From Pseudomonas fluorescens (GTDB taxonomy: Bacteria > Pseudomonadota > Gammaproteobacteria > Pseudomonadales > Pseudomonadaceae): a DNA stretch of 64,000 nt. Below the pieces are notes generated by a model, which saw nothing but the letters and a program-made list of their open reading frames with translations, had not been told where the DNA came from and made no database searches. Where the stretch lies: NCBI RefSeq assembly GCF_000967965.1, contig NZ_LACC01000022.1, positions 124,001 through 188,000 on the forward strand. The letters are read 5' to 3'. This document shows, piece by piece, positions 1-7,470 of the stretch; position 1 is the first letter of the stretch, and the number at the start of each line of letters is the position of its first letter. Made by a program: the position numbers and the translations under genes.

Positions 1-651
1 GAGCACTATTCGTCGGCTCACGATATGGCTGTGCTGGCTCGCGCGATCATCCACGAAGACCCTGCTCACTACGCGATCTACTCGCAGAAAGAGTTCTTCT
101 GGAACGGCATCAAGCAACCGAACCGTAACCTGCTGCTGTGGCGCGACAAGACCGTCGATGGTCTGAAAACCGGCCACACCGACGAAGCCGGCTACTGCAT
201 GGTGTCCTCGGCCGTACGTGATGGCATGCGCCTGATCGCCGTGGTATTCGGCACCAACAGCGAAGTGGCCCGTGCCGCCGAAACCCAGAAGCTGCTGACC
301 TACGGTTTCCGTTTCTTCGAAACCCAGACCTTCTACCAGAAGGGCACCGAGCTGGCTCAGGCTCCGGTCTGGAAAGGCTCCACCAACCAGGTCAAAGCCG
401 GTCTGGCTGAAGACCTGACCATGACCCTGCCAAAAGGCCAGCTGAAAAAGCTCGCTGCCAGCATGACCATGAACCCGCAACTGGTCGCGCCAATCGCCAA
501 AGGCGACGTGATCGGTAAAGTCGAAGTGAAACTGGACGACAAGGTGGTGCACAGCGCCGATCTGATCGCTCTGGACGCTGTCGAGGAAGGTGGTATCTTC
601 CGCCGCATGTGGGATAGCATCCGTCTATTCTTCTACGGCTTGTTCAACTGA
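1..651 (+). CDS. dacA: D-alanyl-D-alanine carboxypeptidase (PBP5/6 type), 3' part
   Basis: Periplasmic, membrane-anchored penicillin-binding protein that removes the terminal D-Ala from peptidoglycan pentapeptides. Only the last 216 residues are present; the frame is open to base 1, so the SxxK and SxN motifs lie off-window. The KTG box is visible at about residue 56 of the fragment (GLKTGHTDEAGY), followed by the beta-rich C-terminal PBP5 domain and a terminal amphipathic stretch (RMWDSIRLFFYGLFN) typical of the membrane anchor. It lies directly upstream of ybeD-lipB-lipA, the usual Pseudomonas order. Family assignment is secure; the symbol could be dacC in some annotations. Confidence 0.95.
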   Translation, partial: EHYSSAHDMAVLARAIIHEDPAHYAIYSQKEFFWNGIKQPNRNLLLWRDKTVDGLKTGHTDEAGYCMVSSAVRDGMRLIAVVFGTNSEVARAAETQKLLTYGFRFFETQTFYQKGTELAQAPVWKGSTNQVKAGLAEDLTMTLPKGQLKKLAASMTMNPQLVAPIAKGDVIGKVEVKLDDKVVHSADLIALDAVEEGGIFRRMWDSIRLFFYGLFN

Positions 652-738
652 ATTTAGTGTGCACCTGCATGGCTCCGCGCTGATCTGGCGCGCAGCCATG
701 CCCGTCGCCACGGCTTACGCTTACGAGGCCGTTACGCC

Positions 739-1014
739 ATGACCGATACCGAAGTAAAGGCGCCAAAGATCGAGTTCCCTGCCAATGATTACCCGGTTAA
801 GGTGATCAGCGACACCGGCGCGGGCAACAAGGACAGAATCATCGACATCGTCCGCAAATATGCAACGATCAACGATGAGCGTGTTGACGAGCGCCAGAGC
901 AGCAACGGCAAATACACCACCATTCAGTTGCACATCGTCGCGACCGACCAGGACCAGCTGTACAACATCAACAGCGAACTGCGGGCAACCGGTTTCGTGC
1001 ACATGGTGCTGTGA
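739..1014 (+). CDS. ybeD: YbeD/DUF493 family protein
   Basis: Small 91-residue cytoplasmic protein of the DUF493/YbeD family, with an ACT-like ferredoxin fold in known members and no established enzymatic role. Sequence features fit the family: an N-terminal PxxYPVKVI-type strand, a central variable loop (VDERQSSNGKYTTIQLHIVA) and a C-terminal 'LRATGFVHMVL'. It sits between dacA and lipB, as in many gammaproteobacteria, and its TGA overlaps the lipB ATG by one base, so the two are probably translationally coupled. Confidence 0.9.
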   Translation: MTDTEVKAPKIEFPANDYPVKVISDTGAGNKDRIIDIVRKYATINDERVDERQSSNGKYTTIQLHIVATDQDQLYNINSELRATGFVHMVL

Positions 1015-1661
1015 TGTCCGGTGTGCTGGGTTTTCGCGAGCTCGGCCAGATGGCTTACGAGCCGGTCTGGCATGCCATGCAGCGCTTCACCAACGAACGC
1101 GGCAACGATGCCGCCGACGAGATCTGGCTGGTGGAACACCCTGCGGTGTTCACCCAAGGCCAGGCTGGCAAGGCCGAGCACCTGCTGCTTCCCGGTGATA
1201 TTCCGGTGGTGCAGGTCGACCGTGGTGGTCAGGTGACCTACCACGGCCCCGGCCAGCTGGTGGCTTACCTGCTGCTTGACGTGCGCAAGCTCGGGTTTGG
1301 CGTGCGCGATCTGGTCAGCCGGATGGAGCAATGCCTGATCGAGCTGCTGGCCAGTTACGGTGTCACCGCCGTGGCCAAGCCCGATGCACCGGGTGTCTAC
1401 GTCGATGGGGCGAAAATCGCCTCCCTGGGTCTACGGATCCGCCACGGCTGTTCCTTTCATGGCCTGGCCTTGAACGTGGACATGAACCTGGAACCGTTTC
1501 GACGGATTAATCCCTGCGGCTATGCCGGGCTGGCGATGACCCAGCTGAGCGATCACGCAGGATCGATTGAATTTGCCGAGGTAAGTGCCCGGCTGCGCGC
1601 GCAGCTCGTCAAACACCTCGACTATGCTGAGCAGACGACCCTGACGGGCGGAATCGACTGA
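1014..1661 (+). CDS. lipB: Octanoyltransferase LipB
   Basis: Transfers the octanoyl group from octanoyl-ACP to the lipoyl domains of 2-oxoacid dehydrogenases and GcvH, the first step of lipoate synthesis. 215 residues. The substrate-binding RGGQVTYHGPGQ segment is at 70-81, and the catalytic pair is visible as Lys134 (DGAKIASLGLR) and Cys168 (RRINPCGYAG), matching K135/C169 of the E. coli enzyme. A GTG lies one codon earlier (1011), but the ATG at 1014 that overlaps the ybeD stop is preferred. lipA follows directly, so both steps are co-transcribed. Confidence 0.97.
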   Translation: MSGVLGFRELGQMAYEPVWHAMQRFTNERGNDAADEIWLVEHPAVFTQGQAGKAEHLLLPGDIPVVQVDRGGQVTYHGPGQLVAYLLLDVRKLGFGVRDLVSRMEQCLIELLASYGVTAVAKPDAPGVYVDGAKIASLGLRIRHGCSFHGLALNVDMNLEPFRRINPCGYAGLAMTQLSDHAGSIEFAEVSARLRAQLVKHLDYAEQTTLTGGID

Positions 1662-1662
1662 T

Positions 1663-2685
1663 ATGACTACTGATGCAGTGCAAACCATGATCCCGACGCT
1701 CGATGTTTCCGAGCGCCCGGCCCCGCGTCCCAAGGTTGAAGCCGGCGTCAAGCTGCGCGGCGCCGAAAAGGTTGCACGCATCCCGGTGAAGATCATTCCG
1801 ACCACCGAACTGCCGAAGAAACCGGACTGGATTCGTGTACGCATCCCGGTTTCGCCGGAAGTCGACCGCATCAAGGCCCTGCTGCGCAAACACAAGCTGC
1901 ACAGCGTGTGCGAAGAGGCATCCTGCCCGAACCTGGGCGAGTGCTTCTCCGGTGGCACCGCGACCTTCATGATCATGGGTGACATCTGCACCCGTCGTTG
2001 CCCGTTCTGCGACGTCGGCCACGGCCGTCCGAAGCCACTGGACGTCAACGAGCCGGAAAGCCTGGCCATTGCCATCGCCGACCTGCGCCTGAAGTACGTG
2101 GTGATCACCTCGGTAGACCGCGACGACCTGCGTGACGGCGGTGCCCAGCACTTTGCCGACTGCATCCGTGAAATCCGCAAGCTGTCGCCGAACGTGCAGC
2201 TCGAGACCCTGGTCCCGGACTACCGTGGCCGCATGGACATCGCGCTGGAAATCACCGCCGCTGAGCCACCGGATGTGTTCAACCACAACCTGGAAACCGT
2301 GCCGCGCCTGTACAAGGCTGCACGTCCGGGTTCGGACTACCAGTGGTCGCTGACCCTGCTGCAACGCTTCAAGCAGATGATGCCGCACATTCCAACCAAG
2401 TCCGGCCTGATGCTGGGCCTGGGCGAGACCGACGAAGAAGTCATCGAAGTCATGAAGCGCATGCGCGAGCACGACATCGACATGCTGACCCTCGGCCAGT
2501 ACCTGCAACCGTCCCGCAGCCACTTGCCGGTACAGCGTTTCGTGCACCCGGACACCTTCGCCTGGTTCGCCGAGGAAGGCTACAAGATGGGCTTCAAGAA
2601 CGTTGCCTCGGGTCCGTTGGTACGCTCCTCGTATCACGCCGACGAGCAGGCCAAGCTGGTCAAGGCCGAGCTGATGTCGTCCTGA
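1663..2685 (+). CDS. lipA: Lipoyl synthase LipA (radical SAM)
   Basis: Inserts two sulfur atoms into protein-bound octanoyl groups. The 340 residues carry both iron-sulfur cluster motifs: the auxiliary cluster cysteines C83, C88 and C94 (CEEASCPNLGEC) and the radical SAM triad C109, C113 and C116 (CTRRCPFC). The conserved C-terminal RSSYHA segment, whose Ser ligates the auxiliary cluster, is present. The N-terminus is about 20 residues longer than the E. coli protein. It begins one base after the lipB stop and is followed by a strong terminator, closing the operon. Confidence 0.98.
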   Translation: MTTDAVQTMIPTLDVSERPAPRPKVEAGVKLRGAEKVARIPVKIIPTTELPKKPDWIRVRIPVSPEVDRIKALLRKHKLHSVCEEASCPNLGECFSGGTATFMIMGDICTRRCPFCDVGHGRPKPLDVNEPESLAIAIADLRLKYVVITSVDRDDLRDGGAQHFADCIREIRKLSPNVQLETLVPDYRGRMDIALEITAAEPPDVFNHNLETVPRLYKAARPGSDYQWSLTLLQRFKQMMPHIPTKSGLMLGLGETDEEVIEVMKRMREHDIDMLTLGQYLQPSRSHLPVQRFVHPDTFAWFAEEGYKMGFKNVASGPLVRSSYHADEQAKLVKAELMSS

Positions 2686-2701
2686 TCGACGCAATGAAAT
2701 G

Positions 2702-2742
2702 AAAAACGCCCGCACGGCATCCAGCCTCGCGGGCGTTTTTTT
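2702..2742 (+). terminator. Rho-independent terminator after lipA
   Basis: ACGCCCGC at 2706-2713 pairs with GCGGGCGT downstream, closing a GC-rich stem that is followed by seven T and flanked upstream by A residues. It lies 17 bases past the lipA stop. Confidence 0.88.
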
Positions 2743-2858
2743 GCCTGGCCCATGGCAATGGCTGTTTTTTCTGCAACCTGCGGGGCAACGGTACCTCTTC
2801 TGTTTGTTCCCGTTCCTGACTACTGTGTGCTGAAGATTTCACGCAGGGAGATTCACGG

Positions 2859-3809
2859 ATGACCGCTCGACCGACCCACACCCTTTGCCCTCATGCTCCC
2901 GTCCCGGCACTGCCGTCGGAAGGCATGATCGGCGTTATCGCACCCGCCGGTCCCGCGCCGCTGGACACCGACAAGGCGGTGCAATGGATGCGTGCCCGGG
3001 GTTATTCACTGAAAGTGTTTCCCGGGGTCTACGAAAAAAACGGCTACCTGGCCGGTAGCGACGAAGTGCGACTTGGCGATCTGCACGCAGCGTTCGCCGA
3101 CAGCGAGGTGGATGCGATTATCTGCCTGCGCGGTGGTTACGGCACACCCCGGCTGCTCGACCGCATCGATTTTGATTTGCTGCGTGACAACGCCAAGCCG
3201 TTCGTCGGCTACAGCGACATCACCGCGCTGCATCTGGCGATCAGTCGTTATGCCGGCTTCGTGACCTTTCATGGTCCGTTGCTCAATGCCGACCTGCTGG
3301 GTGACAAGCAAATACCTACCGAGTCTTCGTTCTTCAACATGCTGCGCGGGCAGGTGAGGGCGGGCACGGTGCTGGCTCATCCGGTGGCTTACCCGCTGAC
3401 CACGATCGAGCCGGGTGTGGCACATGGGCGCTTGCTCGGAGGCAATCTGGCCATGATCGCCGCGACCATGGGCACGCCCTACGAGATGGACGCCGAGGGC
3501 GTCATTCTGTTGATCGAGGACATCAACGAGCCGCTGTATCGCATTGACCGGTTGCTGACCCAACTGCGGCTGGCTGGCACGTTGCACAAGCTGCGCGGCG
3601 TGTTGGTCGGGGATGTGGCGGGGGTTGAGGTAGCAGCGCTGGACAGGTTGCTCAAGCAGACCTTCGAGCCATTGAAGATTCCGGTGCTGTCCGGGTGGCG
3701 CAGTGGGCATTGCGACCCGAACCTGACGCTGCCCATGGGGGCGTTGGTCAGGCTGGATGCTGGGAACAAGGAGTTGGTGTTGGAGCAGGATGTGGTGGTC
3801 GGGCGTTAG
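2859..3809 (+). CDS. ldcA: LD-carboxypeptidase (muramoyltetrapeptide carboxypeptidase, S66 family)
   Basis: Cytoplasmic serine peptidase that trims D-Ala from muramoyl tetrapeptides during murein recycling. 316 residues. The nucleophile is Ser119 in GYSDIT; the other triad members fit Glu in IEDINEPLYRIDR (about 220) and His in WRSGHCDPNLTLPMG (about 285). The motif RGGYGTPRLL at 91-100 is typical of S66 enzymes. No signal peptide is seen, in line with a recycling enzyme. It is a stand-alone gene between the lipA terminator and a REP pair. Confidence 0.93.
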   Translation: MTARPTHTLCPHAPVPALPSEGMIGVIAPAGPAPLDTDKAVQWMRARGYSLKVFPGVYEKNGYLAGSDEVRLGDLHAAFADSEVDAIICLRGGYGTPRLLDRIDFDLLRDNAKPFVGYSDITALHLAISRYAGFVTFHGPLLNADLLGDKQIPTESSFFNMLRGQVRAGTVLAHPVAYPLTTIEPGVAHGRLLGGNLAMIAATMGTPYEMDAEGVILLIEDINEPLYRIDRLLTQLRLAGTLHKLRGVLVGDVAGVEVAALDRLLKQTFEPLKIPVLSGWRSGHCDPNLTLPMGALVRLDAGNKELVLEQDVVVGR

Positions 3810-3850
3810 ATTTTTATCGCCTGTCAGTCAGTCTTCGTCGGAACGCCGCC

Positions 3851-3938
3851 CGGAGCAAGCCCGCTCCCACAGTGTTCGCGTCGTACACAAATCATGTGAA
3901 CGCCCCTGAACCTGTGGGAGCGGGCTTGCCCGCGAAGC
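3851..3938 (+). repeat. REP pair (GTGGGAGCGGGCTTGC type)
   Basis: Two inverted copies of a Pseudomonas REP, GCAAGCCCGCTCCCACA near 3855 and TGTGGGAGCGGGCTTGC near 3913, separated by about 40 bases. It lies between the convergent ldcA and mltB genes and may act as a terminator or gyrase site. Confidence 0.85.
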
Positions 3939-3940
3939 TT

Positions 3941-5263
3941 TTAGCGGTTCCGCAACCCTTCCAGCAACTTGTGCGTCGGATACCCATCCGCCGGCCAGCC
4001 AAACGACTGCTGGGCGCTACGGATCGCCTTGCGGGTGTTGGCGCCGATGATCCCGTCGGCGGTGCCGGCGTCATAGTTTTGCCCGCTCAGCAGGTTCTGC
4101 AGCTCGATCCGCTCGGTACGACTCAGAGGCAGGTCATCCTTTGGCCACGTACCGCTGATCAAGCCAGCGCCATTGAAGCGTTCGGACAACAGGCTCACCC
4201 CCAGGGCGTAGGACGACGAGTTGTTGTACTTGAGAATCGCGCGGAAGTTGTCGAGCACCAGGAAGGCCGGGCCGCGGTAGCCAGCCGGCAATAGCAGTGC
4301 CGCAGACAGTTGTTCCGAGCCTGCCGGGACCTGGCCACCGTTGGGCAGCGTAACGCCCAGTTGGCGCCACTCGGCGACACTCTTGCGAATCGTGCCATCG
4401 GCCAGTACGTAGTTGAAACCGCTCGGTAGCTGGACTTCAAAGCCCCACGGCTGACCTCTCTGCCAGCCGGAGCTTTGCAGGTAATGCGCGGTCGAGGCCA
4501 GGGCATCAGCCGAACTGCCCCAGATATCGCGACGGCCGTCGCCGTCGAAATCGACGGCGTGGGTATTGTAGGTGGTCGGGATGAACTGGGTCTGGCCCAT
4601 GGCGCCGGCCCAGGAACCCAGCATCTTCTCGGGTTCGATGTCGCCTTGTTGCAGGATTTGCAAGGCCGCGATCAATTGCGCGTGGGCGAAGCCGGGACGG
4701 CGGCCTTCGTAAGCCAAGGTCGCCAGGGAGTTGATCACCGACTTGCTGCCCTGGAACTGTCCGAAGTTACTCTCCATGCCCCACACCGCCACCAGTGCCT
4801 GGCGGTCGACGCCGTAGCGCTGCTCGATGTTTTGCAGGATGTCGGCGTACTGGATGATCAGCGACTGGCCTTTGCGTACCCGCAGCGGCGACAAGGCGCC
4901 GTCGAGGTATTCCCAAACCGGTTTTGCGAACTCCGGTTGGCTGCGATCGGCATTAATCACACTGGGGTCGAAGCTGACATTGGCGAAAGCGCGATCAAAC
5001 AGATCGGCGCGGATGCCGGCGGCCAGGGCATCTTTGCGGAAACCCGCCTGCCATTCGGCGAAGGTCTGGGTTGGCTGGATGTCAAGGTTCTCACCGGTCG
5101 GAACCACAGGCGGAACAACCGCCGGGGCGGTAGCGACAGGAAGTGTCTGAAGCGGCTGAGCGTCGGCTGCGGTCGGTTTTTCCGCACAGGCGACAAGCAA
5201 AACAAGGCTGGAGGCAGCGATCAATTGGCGTAAGTGCCAACGACGGGGAAGACAAAAGGGCAT
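3941..5263 (-). CDS. Lytic murein transglycosylase (MltB family, lipoprotein)
   Basis: Cleaves peptidoglycan glycan strands, producing 1,6-anhydromuropeptides. The ATG at 5263 gives 440 residues with a lipoprotein signal (LIAASSLVLLVAC, lipidated Cys26); a longer in-frame ORF upstream would spoil this signal and overlap arfA. The catalytic Glu164 is in WGMESNFGQF, and the domain continues through the conserved GAMGQTQFIPTTY and DGDGRRDIW segments. The last 55 or so residues form a peptidoglycan-binding (PGBD) domain (LLSGQNYDAGTADGIIG), which marks the MltB/Slt3 group of Pseudomonas rather than classic MltB. It is downstream of arfA on the same strand. Confidence 0.93.
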   Translation of the reverse strand: MPFCLPRRWHLRQLIAASSLVLLVACAEKPTAADAQPLQTLPVATAPAVVPPVVPTGENLDIQPTQTFAEWQAGFRKDALAAGIRADLFDRAFANVSFDPSVINADRSQPEFAKPVWEYLDGALSPLRVRKGQSLIIQYADILQNIEQRYGVDRQALVAVWGMESNFGQFQGSKSVINSLATLAYEGRRPGFAHAQLIAALQILQQGDIEPEKMLGSWAGAMGQTQFIPTTYNTHAVDFDGDGRRDIWGSSADALASTAHYLQSSGWQRGQPWGFEVQLPSGFNYVLADGTIRKSVAEWRQLGVTLPNGGQVPAGSEQLSAALLLPAGYRGPAFLVLDNFRAILKYNNSSSYALGVSLLSERFNGAGLISGTWPKDDLPLSRTERIELQNLLSGQNYDAGTADGIIGANTRKAIRSAQQSFGWPADGYPTHKLLEGLRNR

Positions 5264-5324
5264 GCACGGGTCCAGGGAATACGAATCAGGTACAGACCTT
5301 ACCATGTCAAAGGGGTGTTCTGCT

Positions 5325-5489
5325 TTACGCAGCCAGAAAGTAAGAAGCCTCCCAGCTGTCAGACTGGAAGGCTTCGCGGCGGTAACTGCCTTTGCCCTTG
5401 GCCGGGCGTACCTGGCGGCTACGGAACAATGGCTGGGCGATGATGGATTTGGCCTTGTTGGGGCCATGCGTTGATGGCTTTTTGCTCAT
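5325..5489 (-). CDS. arfA: Alternative ribosome-rescue factor A
   Basis: 54-residue protein recognised as ArfA, which frees ribosomes stalled on non-stop mRNAs by recruiting RF2 when trans-translation fails. The N-terminal MSKKPSTHGPNKAK and the conserved KGKGSYRRE segment (31-39) fit the family; the E. coli protein has about 72 residues, but its hydrophobic tail is absent here. The ATG at 5489 was chosen because the conserved block begins there; an in-frame extension to 5531 looks unconserved. The last third of the coding sequence forms a long hairpin (separate entry) that should truncate the mRNA, the known control that links ArfA level to tmRNA activity. Confidence 0.88.
   Translation of the reverse strand: MSKKPSTHGPNKAKSIIAQPLFRSRQVRPAKGKGSYRREAFQSDSWEASYFLAA
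5344..5375 (-). promoter_or_regulatory. Hairpin inside arfA (non-stop mRNA control element)
   Basis: A 12-bp stem with an 8-base loop lies within codons 39-49 of arfA: GAAGCCTTCCAG pairs with CTGGGAGGCTTC, with one G-U pair. It ends 19 bases before the stop codon. In E. coli and relatives such a hairpin is cut by RNase III or ends transcription, giving a message without a stop codon whose product is tagged by tmRNA. Confidence 0.8.
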
Positions 5490-5560
5490 GATGAAGCCTC
5501 GCAAGTGAGTGGTTTTTGCGGGGCAAATCATCGGCCGAAGTTGGGGGGATGTCTAGTCCC

Positions 5561-5692
5561 TTGTGGCGAGGGGGCTTGCCCCCGTTCGGCTGCGGAGCAG
5601 CCGTAGAACCGGAGTGTGCGGTGTGCCTGGAAGAACTCAGTAACGAATGGGGGCCGCTTCGCGCCCCAGCGGGGGCAAGCCCCCTCGCCACA
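5561..5692 (+). repeat. Long composite inverted repeat (GTGGCGAGGGGGCTTGCC type)
   Basis: About 130 bases bounded by TTGTGGCGAGGGGGCTTGCC and its inverted copy, each with an inner GC-rich arm (CGGCTGCGGAGCAGCC and GCCGCTTCGCGCCCC). The same design recurs near 17500, 21255, 28375 and 34551. It lies between holA and arfA. Confidence 0.8.
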
Positions 5693-5699
5693 GAAAGCC

Positions 5700-6737
5700 T
5701 TACTCGGCAGGTAACGACAATCTTTGCCCGGCCATCAACAACGTCAACCGGCTCAAACTCATCCACGGCGAACCAGCTGCCTGGCCCTTGATCTGGGCAT
5801 CGATGCGCTGCGCTTCGAGCAGCAGCTGCGCCCAGCGTTGGGCCGAGTAGCGCTGCAGGGCTTTGCTCACCAACGGTTTACGTTTGTCCCAGACCGGAGG
5901 TTTGGCCTGGCTGAAGGCCTTGTCCAGTGGCGTGCCCTGGCTGTATTGCAGGGAGATATTGGCCAGCAGGCGCAACTCCCGGGCCAGGGCCCAGAGAATC
6001 ACCGGCGGCTCGACGCCTTCACCGCGCAACCCTTCGAGCATGCGCAAGGCGTGGGCTGCTTCACCATTGAGCACCGCATCGGTCAGGCCGAAGACGTCGA
6101 AGCGCGCACTGTCGGCCACCGCAGCCTGCACGGTTTCAACGGTGATCTGGCCGCCTTCGGCCATCAGTTTGAGCTTTTCGATTTCCTGGGCGGCGGCCAG
6201 CAGATTGCCCTCGACCCGTGCCGCGATCAGCTCAACGGCGTCCTGGCTGGCGGAAAGCCCGGCCTGGGACAAACGTTGGCGGATCCAGCTTGGCAACTGG
6301 GCGACATCGACCGGCCAGATCTGCACGAACTGGGTCTGCTGTCCTTCGACCAACGCCTTGCCCCACTTGGTTTTCTGCGCGCTGCCATCGAGTTTCGGCA
6401 AGCTGATCAGCAGTACGGTGTCGTCGGCCGGGCGCGAGCAGTACTCGATCAGCGCGGCGGCACCCTTGTCGCCGGGTTTGCCGGAAGGCAGGCGCAGTTC
6501 CAGCAGGCGCTTTTCGGCGAACAGCGACATGCTGGCACCGGCTTGCAGCAGCGTCCCCCAGTCGAAACTGGCGTCGGCGGCAAACACCTGGCGTTCATCG
6601 AATCCCTGCTGGCGGACGGCAGCGCGAACAGCGTCGGCCGCCTCCTGGCACAACAACGGGTCGTCGCCGCTGATGATATAGACCGGCGCAAGGGTGCCTT
6701 GCAGGTGTTTGGCGAGTTGGGCGGGGGCGAGCTTCAT
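5700..6737 (-). CDS. holA: DNA polymerase III delta subunit
   Basis: Clamp-loader subunit that opens the beta sliding clamp. The ATG at 6737 gives 345 residues beginning MKLAPAQLAKHLQG, the usual size (E. coli 343). The HolA pattern is clear: VYIISGDDPLLCQEAADAVR near the start, FDWGTLLQAGASMSLFAEKRLLELRLPSGKPG in domain I-II, and the C-terminal PPVWDKRKPLVSKALQRYS collar segment. An upstream extension of 40 codons would run back through lptE and was rejected. It is the third gene of leuS-lptE-holA, starting 40 bases after the lptE stop. Confidence 0.96.
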   Translation of the reverse strand: MKLAPAQLAKHLQGTLAPVYIISGDDPLLCQEAADAVRAAVRQQGFDERQVFAADASFDWGTLLQAGASMSLFAEKRLLELRLPSGKPGDKGAAALIEYCSRPADDTVLLISLPKLDGSAQKTKWGKALVEGQQTQFVQIWPVDVAQLPSWIRQRLSQAGLSASQDAVELIAARVEGNLLAAAQEIEKLKLMAEGGQITVETVQAAVADSARFDVFGLTDAVLNGEAAHALRMLEGLRGEGVEPPVILWALARELRLLANISLQYSQGTPLDKAFSQAKPPVWDKRKPLVSKALQRYSAQRWAQLLLEAQRIDAQIKGQAAGSPWMSLSRLTLLMAGQRLSLPAE

Positions 6738-6777
6738 AAGAGGGGGGCGAACGGGGCGCCCGAGCGCCCCGTAAGTC

Positions 6778-7383
6778 TTACTGCTGCGGCAGTTCGATAG
6801 GCGACTGACGCGGGGTTTCCGCTTCAGCCTTCTTTGCCGCTTCCAGTGCCGCGGCATCCGCCTTGGCCTTGGCTTCGGCAGTCTGCTGCAACTGGTCCAG
6901 TTGGGCCGGGCTCAGTTGTTCCAGGCGCAGCATCATGCGCTGGACCATCTCCCGGCGGCCTTCTGTGCGGGCCGTTTCAGCTTCCTGGTCAGAGCCCACC
7001 AGGTTGTTGCCGTCGTGCATGTAGATTTTCTGCACTTCAATCTTGTCGCTCATCAGTGGCAGATCGCCGCGACCACGGATGTCGTAGTTCAGCACGGTGG
7101 TGATCTGGTACTCGCCGGCACGACCGGCACCTGCGTAGCTGAGGATGCGCTGGTTTTCCTGTTCATTGGTCAGCACCAGCTTGTAAGGAGCGCCGGTATA
7201 GACCTTGACGCCGCTGCCAATCAGTATTTGACGCAACTGGGTAACGGTTGGGCCATAAGCGTTACGGGCGCTCAGGTCGAGTTCCTTGATCGCCAGTTCA
7301 TTGGTGCCGGTGCCGCGCAGCTGGAAACCGCAGGCGCTCAGCAGAACCGCGAGGCCCATCACCAGCAGATTGCGTTTGATCAT
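6778..7383 (-). CDS. lptE: LPS-assembly lipoprotein LptE
   Basis: Outer-membrane lipoprotein that plugs the LptD barrel and helps insert lipopolysaccharide. 201 residues; signal LVMGLAVLLSAC with lipidated Cys18, followed by GFQLRGTG, the hallmark LptE start. The C-terminal third is rich in Ala, Lys and Gln (EAKAKADAAALEAAKKAEAET), a tail seen in Pseudomonas LptE. ATG 7383 follows a good GGGGAG ribosome site. It lies between leuS and holA, the conserved order across gammaproteobacteria. Confidence 0.95.
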   Translation of the reverse strand: MIKRNLLVMGLAVLLSACGFQLRGTGTNELAIKELDLSARNAYGPTVTQLRQILIGSGVKVYTGAPYKLVLTNEQENQRILSYAGAGRAGEYQITTVLNYDIRGRGDLPLMSDKIEVQKIYMHDGNNLVGSDQEAETARTEGRREMVQRMMLRLEQLSPAQLDQLQQTAEAKAKADAAALEAAKKAEAETPRQSPIELPQQ

Positions 7384-7470
7384 CTTGTTGCTCCCCTTGA
7401 AACCATGTGGGCCGATCAAGCGGCCCGAAAGGTTTTACTCGGCGCCAGGCTCACCTGGCGCCTGATCCAA

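Noticed and set aside
5264..5467. Upstream extension of the mltB-like gene to 5467
   Set aside because: It would cover arfA and place 68 residues ahead of an otherwise perfect lipoprotein signal.
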